Shown: piece after piece, positions 58,797-64,000 of the stretch | Layout: each line of letters opens with the position of its first letter | Position numbering within the stretch: the stretch's first letter is position 1 | Assembly: GCF_017654505.1 (NCBI RefSeq) | Contig: NC_054534.1 | Span: 16,857,193 to 16,921,192 of the forward strand | Length of the DNA: 64,000 nucleotides | Source of the DNA: Polyodon spathula | Lineage: Eukaryota; Chordata; Actinopteri; Acipenseriformes; Polyodontidae | Reading direction: 5' to 3' | The notes under the pieces: model-generated | What the model was told of the DNA's origin: nothing | Databases searched by the model: none | Seen by the model: the letters and a program-made list of their open reading frames with translations, nothing else | Made by a program: the position numbers and the translations under genes

Positions 58797-60420
58797 CCTA
58801 GTTGGGTAGTGCACTCAAAGCAAAGAAGACTAAGGAGCTTTCAAAACGTCTCTGGGATAAAGTTGTGGAAAGGCAGATTTCAAAAGCATTGAATATCCCT
58901 TGGTGCACAGTCACATTGATCATTAAGAAGTGGAAGGTATACAGCACCACCCAGAATCTGCTTAGAGCAGGCCGTCCTCCCAAACTGAGCAACCGGGTAA
59001 GAAGAGCATTGGTTAGAGAAGTCACCAAGAGGCCAATGACAACTGTGAAAGACTGTGGCAAAGTGCCCACCCCTGTGTATATTTTGTGTTATGTGTTGTG
59101 TTTTAATGTTGGTGTTTAGTCATCGGTACAAGGGATATAAACAGGTCTGTGTAACACGAGTGTTTAAAATGTATATTTGTATTTAGGCACGAGGATTGCA
59201 CAGCACTTCACGTGCAAGTAAAAAGTAATAATATATGAGCACAGGGAATTGCACTTTATTAATTCACGTGCAGCTGTACCGCGACTCCAATTGAATGATT
59301 GATTAGCAATCGAGTCTTGGTACAGCTGCGCAAATGTGCCGTGTCCTGTTTTTGTTTGTTGCAACCGTTTATTTTCTGTGTCTGTTCATTCATTAAATGC
59401 TGAGCGTGACCATTCACTCGGCTCCACCAAACTCCACCTCTCTTGTTGTTTATTTCCTGTTTCTGGTCTGACGTCACCCACTCCGGCCGTCTTTGTGACA
59501 AAGACCTACAGCGTTCCATGGCTGAGATGGGAGAAACTGTCCATGTGTCAACAATAGCTCAGGTACTCCACAAATCTGGCCTGTATGGAAGAGTGGCAAG
59601 AAGGAAGCCATTTCTGAAAAAAACATGTAAAATCTTGCTTGCAAAAAGGCATGTGGGAGACTCTGAAAAGATGTGGCAAAAAGATCCTGTGGTCTGTTGA
59701 AACAAAAATTGAACTACTTGGCCTAAATGCAAAGTGTTATGTCTGGTGCAAAGCCAACACAGCACATCACCCAGATAACACCATCCCTACTGTGAAGCAT
59801 GGTGGTGGCAGCATGCTATGGGGGTGCTTTTCATCGGCAGGGACTGGGAAGCTTGTCAGGGTAGAGGGCAAAATGGATGGAGCTAAATACAGGCAAATCC
59901 TTCAGGAAAACCTGCTTCAGTCTGCAAAAGACCTCAGACTGGGATGGAGATTCACCTTTCTGCATGACAATTAACCCAAGCACATAGCCAAAGCGACACT
60001 GGAGTGGCTTAAAAACAAGAAAGTGAATGTTGTGGCCTGATCATAGCCTGGACTTGAATCTTCTTTGGTCTTCTTTGCTTTGAATGCACTACCCAACTGT
60101 GGGACTTTACAGAGACAGGTGCATTTAATCTGAAATCATGTGAACCACTTTTATTGCACACAGATGGACTCCATTTAACTTATTGTGTGAATTCTGAAGG
60201 CAATTGGTTGCACCTGAGCTTATTTAGGAGTGTCACAGCAAAGGGGGTGAATACTTAACTAATGAAGACTTTTCAGGCTTTTATTTTTAATTGAAAGTGT
60301 TGAGTAGGTTGTGTAAATCAAAGAAAAAAAAAATCCAATTTAAATGCATCAAGATTTCAGGTTGTAACACAACAAATTGTGAAAACATCCAAGGGGGGTG
60401 AATACTTCCTACAGACACTG
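58797..60420 (+). mobile_element. Rearranged Tc1-like transposon, split by a solo LTR
   Basis: The left part (58797-59053) encodes a transposase N-terminus (ISKALNIPWCTVTLIIKK and the GRPPKLS hook), interrupted by the LTR at 59054. The right part (59506-60060) continues with CKASFAKR-like remnants, [23 protein letters not shown] and FLHDN. The usual C-terminal end and 3' terminus are absent: from about 60058 the sequence is an inverted copy of a Tc1 5' untranslated and terminal region (inverse of gttgggtagtgcactcaaag near 58801) to caaggggggtgaatacttcc near 60393. The element's own 5' terminal region is missing at 58797. It is inactive. Confidence 0.75.
59054..59500 (+). mobile_element. Solo LTR (family A) inserted in Tc1, 447 bp
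   Basis: It starts TGTGGCAAAG and ends CTTTGTGACA, flanked by perfect 5-bp duplications AAGAC (59049-59053 and 59501-59505). Removing it plus one AAGAC joins the Tc1 sequence exactly (ctgtgaaagac to ctacagcgttcc). It shares terminal sequence and the hairpin (59271-59331) with the copy at 46938-47564 but lacks about 180 bases between hairpin and 3' end, including the TATA-like box. Confidence 0.85.
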
Positions 60421-60426
60421 TGTGTG

Positions 60427-60431
60427 TATAT

Positions 60432-60494
<63 letters not shown>
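60427..60494. repeat. (TA)n tract at the right end of the rearranged Tc1
   Basis: About 68 bases of TA with one slip, directly after the Tc1-derived terminus. Confidence 0.95.
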
Positions 60495-60496
<2 letters not shown>

Positions 60497-60499
60497 CTT

Positions 60500-62879
60500 C
60501 TAGATTATAATTGTAAAAGCACCATTAATCTCCATTTTCTACATTCCACTTTCAGCAGCCATGTATAATTACACCTCTTTCAATCAAATTTTAGGACAGA
60601 AAGAGCTGTACTTAATTAAATAATTCTGATTAAAGAAAAACAAAATCTTGTGTTTGACTGAGACTGTGAGTTCTGACATCTCTGCACACTGAACAGTCAA
60701 GTCTCATTTCCTATCATAATTAAAAGCACATGTTTTTTCACTTTTAACTAATTTGGCTAATTACAAGTAATATTCACGCAGGAGGGGGGTTGTTGTTTTT
60801 ATAACGCTTGCTCGGAACTCCAACCCTCAGGATATGGAGAACTTGCTATTCCAGTCCCAGTGAGAGATGTAAGGTAATGGTAAATGTACAGTTACTCTTA
60901 ATTCAAATCAAAGCTGCAGAAATTAACGTTAAGGATTCTGGCCACTGTTTTCCTGATGTTGTATCTATGAGGAAAACAATGGAAACTCCTGCCATACCAC
61001 TGTCAACAGGATGAACTGTAGTGCTTTGACATGGATACAAGTAAGCAAGATGTTTAAATTGTTCCGGATGTGACCATTTCAAAAAACTTCTAATTCTGTC
61101 AAGGACATTTCATATCACAGTTCATTATTGATCCTGTGGACAAGTGTTATGCTCCTCGCACACCTAAACACAAACATGCATTTTTTTGGTGCAGCAAGAG
61201 GCTAGCATTTTATTCTTACAGTTTTGATCTTAACTGCTTTCCGCTGTACCATGCTGAGCTCTGCACACAATTTGGTTATTGTGGTTTTCCAATTTCATTT
61301 CCATGCTTTCATCACTTTTGAGGCAGACACCCTATAGCTATTACCTTTCATATTAAGTTATTTCTTTTTTTTTTACATTTTTCGGAATATGGTACACTTC
61401 TAAGGTTCAATATAGAATGTACTTATATTAAATGCTACTTGCTGTTTTTTTAATCAGTCTCTCCTACGAAACATTGTTCTGCTAGTTGCCGTGAAGGAGT
61501 TGCGTGGCATACAGATGACATTTTCCATAAAATCAACAGCATGCTATTTCCAATTGAGCACTGCTACGAAAATGGAAGGATTTTTAAACTGCGCCACTCC
61601 CATTCCTTGACCACCTGCCAAGAAATCAGTCTGGGATGTGGAGCCTTTCAAGGGACGTTCCACATGTTTTATCCTTTTATAGCAGAAGAATGGCTTTTAT
61701 TTAGAATAGGGAGCTCGGATAAGACATGATACATGCTTTACAAAGCAAGGTAAGTGTACCATTTAAATAAGGGATGAGAAAAGGAGTACAAGTATGAACT
61801 TATTATTTACAATAGCATTGTTGTTGCACTTTATAGTAGTGTTATACACTTGACAGGATTCCGGCTGCCTGACAGTAAGCTCTGTTAAATTGTTGACAAT
61901 TGTACTACTTGGCAGCCCAGAAAAGGGTAAGAACAACCTTAACGGGAACAGTAACTTCCAGATTTACCAAGGTAGGCCTACTGCAGCATATTAGCCTAGC
62001 CGGGTCGGGCTAGGGGGGAGGAGGGGGGGGGGGGGGGGGGGGGTTCAAACAATTATTACACATAGCGTCAATATGTAAAGATTACAATTTATGAAAGTAA
62101 AATAAAACTGCCAATGTTACTAAATTACTCTACGTATAATGGTGTTGGCAGAGCAGTATTAAATAAGCAATATTCAACCTTCCAGGAGGTAGTGGAGTGG
62201 TGAAGTATTTTCAGTGATGTGACGATTTAGCGGTCTGCCATTAGGTGGCAGCACTTAGCACTCCTATTAAAGTCGACGACCCATAGTCGATGTATGGATA
62301 TTGGCGAGATGTGGATTTTAGTAATGGACCAAAATGAGTTAAGTAATTAGTTAATTAAATGGTTAAATGTGCAGTGCAATTGCTAGCTATCACACGGAAC
62401 TGAAGCTAGGTCTTGGGATGGGTGTTATTTTGTGAACTGCTGTGTACAGTATGTGATCTCTGTATTGAGTGCCTTGCTCTAGTGCTGTCAATGCTGTCAC
62501 CTGCCATGCTAATAAAGACAGCTGTTTCGACTGTGAGCTTTCCTAGTATTTTCTTTACCATAGAATTATAATGATTGTCAATTTTTATTTGTTCTGAATA
62601 TTCCTAGATATATATTTTTTTTATGATTGATTTTAAAGAAAAATGAGCACATATTACAATTACTAAAAAAACTACAATTGCTTTTGAGAACTAGTTTTCA
62701 GGTGTACAACAGTGTGAAAGGAAATGTGTGTCTAACTTGCATTCAAACTTGTGGCCTCATAATAATAACATGCATTACATTACACTTATAATCAGATACC
62801 AGACTCAATTTAGAATTTTATCACCATATTTCTCAAACAAGTGAAACTGCTTCCTGATTTTCAGTCAGTACCTCAATAC
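60500..62879. other. PGM5 intron or upstream region, nothing recognised
   Basis: Since PGM5 exons lie to both sides (the upstream ones off-window), this should be PGM5 intron. No exon, RNA gene or clear repeat is seen except the G run. Confidence 0.4.
62012..62043. repeat. G homopolymer, about 32 bases
   Basis: Near-pure G (gaggaggg then a long G run), a potential G-quadruplex former and a likely site of sequencing length error. Confidence 0.9.
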
Positions 62880-62882
62880 TTA

Positions 62883-63396
62883 AGGCTGCCACACACCCGA
62901 CGTTTTAATTGACGACAATCGCACCGACATGACCACACACACCAGAAGCGACAGAGGTGATGAGACAGTTCTGACAACTGCCAGATCTATACAACTGTTA
63001 AAAATGGCTATATTCGTCAACACGATGTGGAAATTATGAGTGTCTTCTCTGATGGTATCTCAACACAAATGTCAATAAATCTTACATGCCAGGATTATCC
63101 AGTTTCTGTGTCACGATAATTATTGTATTAGCTGTTTATTGACTGAGATTATTGTTTTGGTCACCAGACCTGGATTATAATTAAACCTCCTTGCACTTGG
63201 ATTTTTGTCTGCCTTTGCATTGATCACTCCTGCACACTGCAAGCCACTTTGCCACAGCGACAAATTGCAAAAAATAGGATTCAATCCTATTTATTTCTCG
63301 TCAATCCAGTGCCGCCTGTCACGTCGCCTATGGTGTGAAAGATCAGAAGTACATGTTCTATTCATTTTGACACATCACGTCTGGTGGGCAGCAGCC
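62883..63396. mobile_element. Harbinger-like MITE, ~514 bp
   Basis: The left end AGGCTGCCACACACCCGACG and right end CGTCTGGTGGGCAGCAGCC are inverted copies with a few changes. A subterminal pair (cacacaccagaagcgac and the inverse of gtcgcctatggtgtg) is also inverted. Both ends are flanked by TTA, the target duplication typical of PIF/Harbinger elements. There is no transposase inside. Confidence 0.6.
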
Positions 63397-63720
63397 TTAC
63401 AGACTCCAAGACTGTATTGCTTCTCGTGTTTTTAAATCCCAAATTTTTGATCCAATAAAAAGAACCATGCATATTATTTTTCTCATCCACTGCTCTTCAA
63501 ACCATTTTAGTCAGTGGTTTTAGTCGAGGGTATTCACAGGTAAACAGTGTTTACCCACTTTTAATTTGGGCAATATAGCATTTATCCACTTCTTATATAA
63601 CGGATACAGAATTTGCTCACTTGCACTTTCCTGTGATATGCAAATCCTTGGTTAAAGATATTTTTAACGGTGAGCGCCTGTGTTGTGTTGCTGCCCGCCA
63701 CACTGACAGCTGAGAGCTTG

Positions 63721-64000
63721 TGTTCTGTGATTGGTTGTATATTTTGTTAATGTTCTGTTAGGCACACTGGACCTGCAGGGCGGTGCTAGCAGCCTTCGTC
63801 CTAGCCCTTGAACAGAACTGTTCATGTGAAGCGCACCATCGGGTCTGTGATTTCACACTTGAACAGAACCTGAGAGAAAAAATAACTGAATGGGCGGGCT
63901 CTGGCTGGCTGAGGGCCAATAACAATGTTATTGTTCTGTTCATATTTATCTGGAATTCAATCTGTTCATGTTTATCTGGTCAATCTATCTGTTCAACAGG
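63721..64000. other. Cluster of TGTTC/GAACA motifs at the right edge
   Basis: At least nine TGTTC or GAACA pentamers occur in 280 bases, including the palindrome gaacagaactgttc (63812-63825) and near-direct repeats ctgttcatatttatctgg and ctgttcatgtttatctgg (63935 and 63963). It could be an unrecognised repeat end or a nuclear-receptor-type site cluster; neither is shown. Confidence 0.3.

Overview
This is eukaryotic nuclear DNA, most likely from a ray-finned fish. The evidence is split vertebrate genes with GT-AG introns, and a repeat load typical of fish: Tc1/mariner copies, a Penelope-like reverse transcriptase, L2-tailed SINEs, hAT- and Harbinger-like MITEs, solo LTRs and very long (TA)n, (CA)n and (ATT)n tracts. 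A non-teleost such as a sturgeon or paddlefish is possible from the repeat flavour, but that is a guess. All gene names rest on my recognition of translated exons; no search was run.

Three protein genes are well supported. (1) UNC45B, the striated-muscle myosin chaperone, lies on the + strand in 19 coding exons from 25546 to 39212. Every junction is GT-AG and every exon phase matches, except for one lesion: in exon 9, just after position 31647, about 4 nt are missing and the frame closes at TGA 31696-31698. (2) TMEM252 lies on the + strand in two exons (44823-45097 and 46072-46339). It encodes a 180-residue, two-membrane-segment protein with three PPxY motifs in its tail. (3) The last four coding exons of PGM5 lie on the - strand (57560 down to 51001); the rest of that gene is beyond the right edge. 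TMEM252 and PGM5 are convergent, as in human, while UNC45B is on a different human chromosome from them.

Layout. 1-16.4 kb has no confident gene: it holds microsatellites, two LTR-like segments, an L2-tail element, a possible - strand exon at the left edge and a possible promoter near 16.2 kb. 17.8-22.7 kb is a cluster of mobile DNA: a MITE abutting a dead Penelope-like RT, a palindromic MITE, a CORE-SINE-like copy, and a 2.4-kb DNA transposon with about 155-bp inverted ends and a broken, unclassified transposase-like gene. 22.7-25.5 kb has hAT-like fragments. 25.5-39.4 kb is UNC45B, with a Tc1 remnant in intron 7 and a foldback MITE in intron 15. 39.4-44.8 kb holds hAT-like MITEs, a decayed Tc1 and a 117-bp stray copy of part of TMEM252 exon 1. 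44.8-57.6 kb is TMEM252 and PGM5, with a solo LTR between them. 58.8-60.5 kb is a rearranged Tc1 carrying a second solo LTR of the same family. 60.5-64 kb is mostly unannotated, with a Harbinger-like MITE near 63 kb.

UNC45B and PGM5 are both muscle-associated (myosin folding, and adhesion/cytoskeletal plaques), but nothing in the sequence shows that their proximity is functional.
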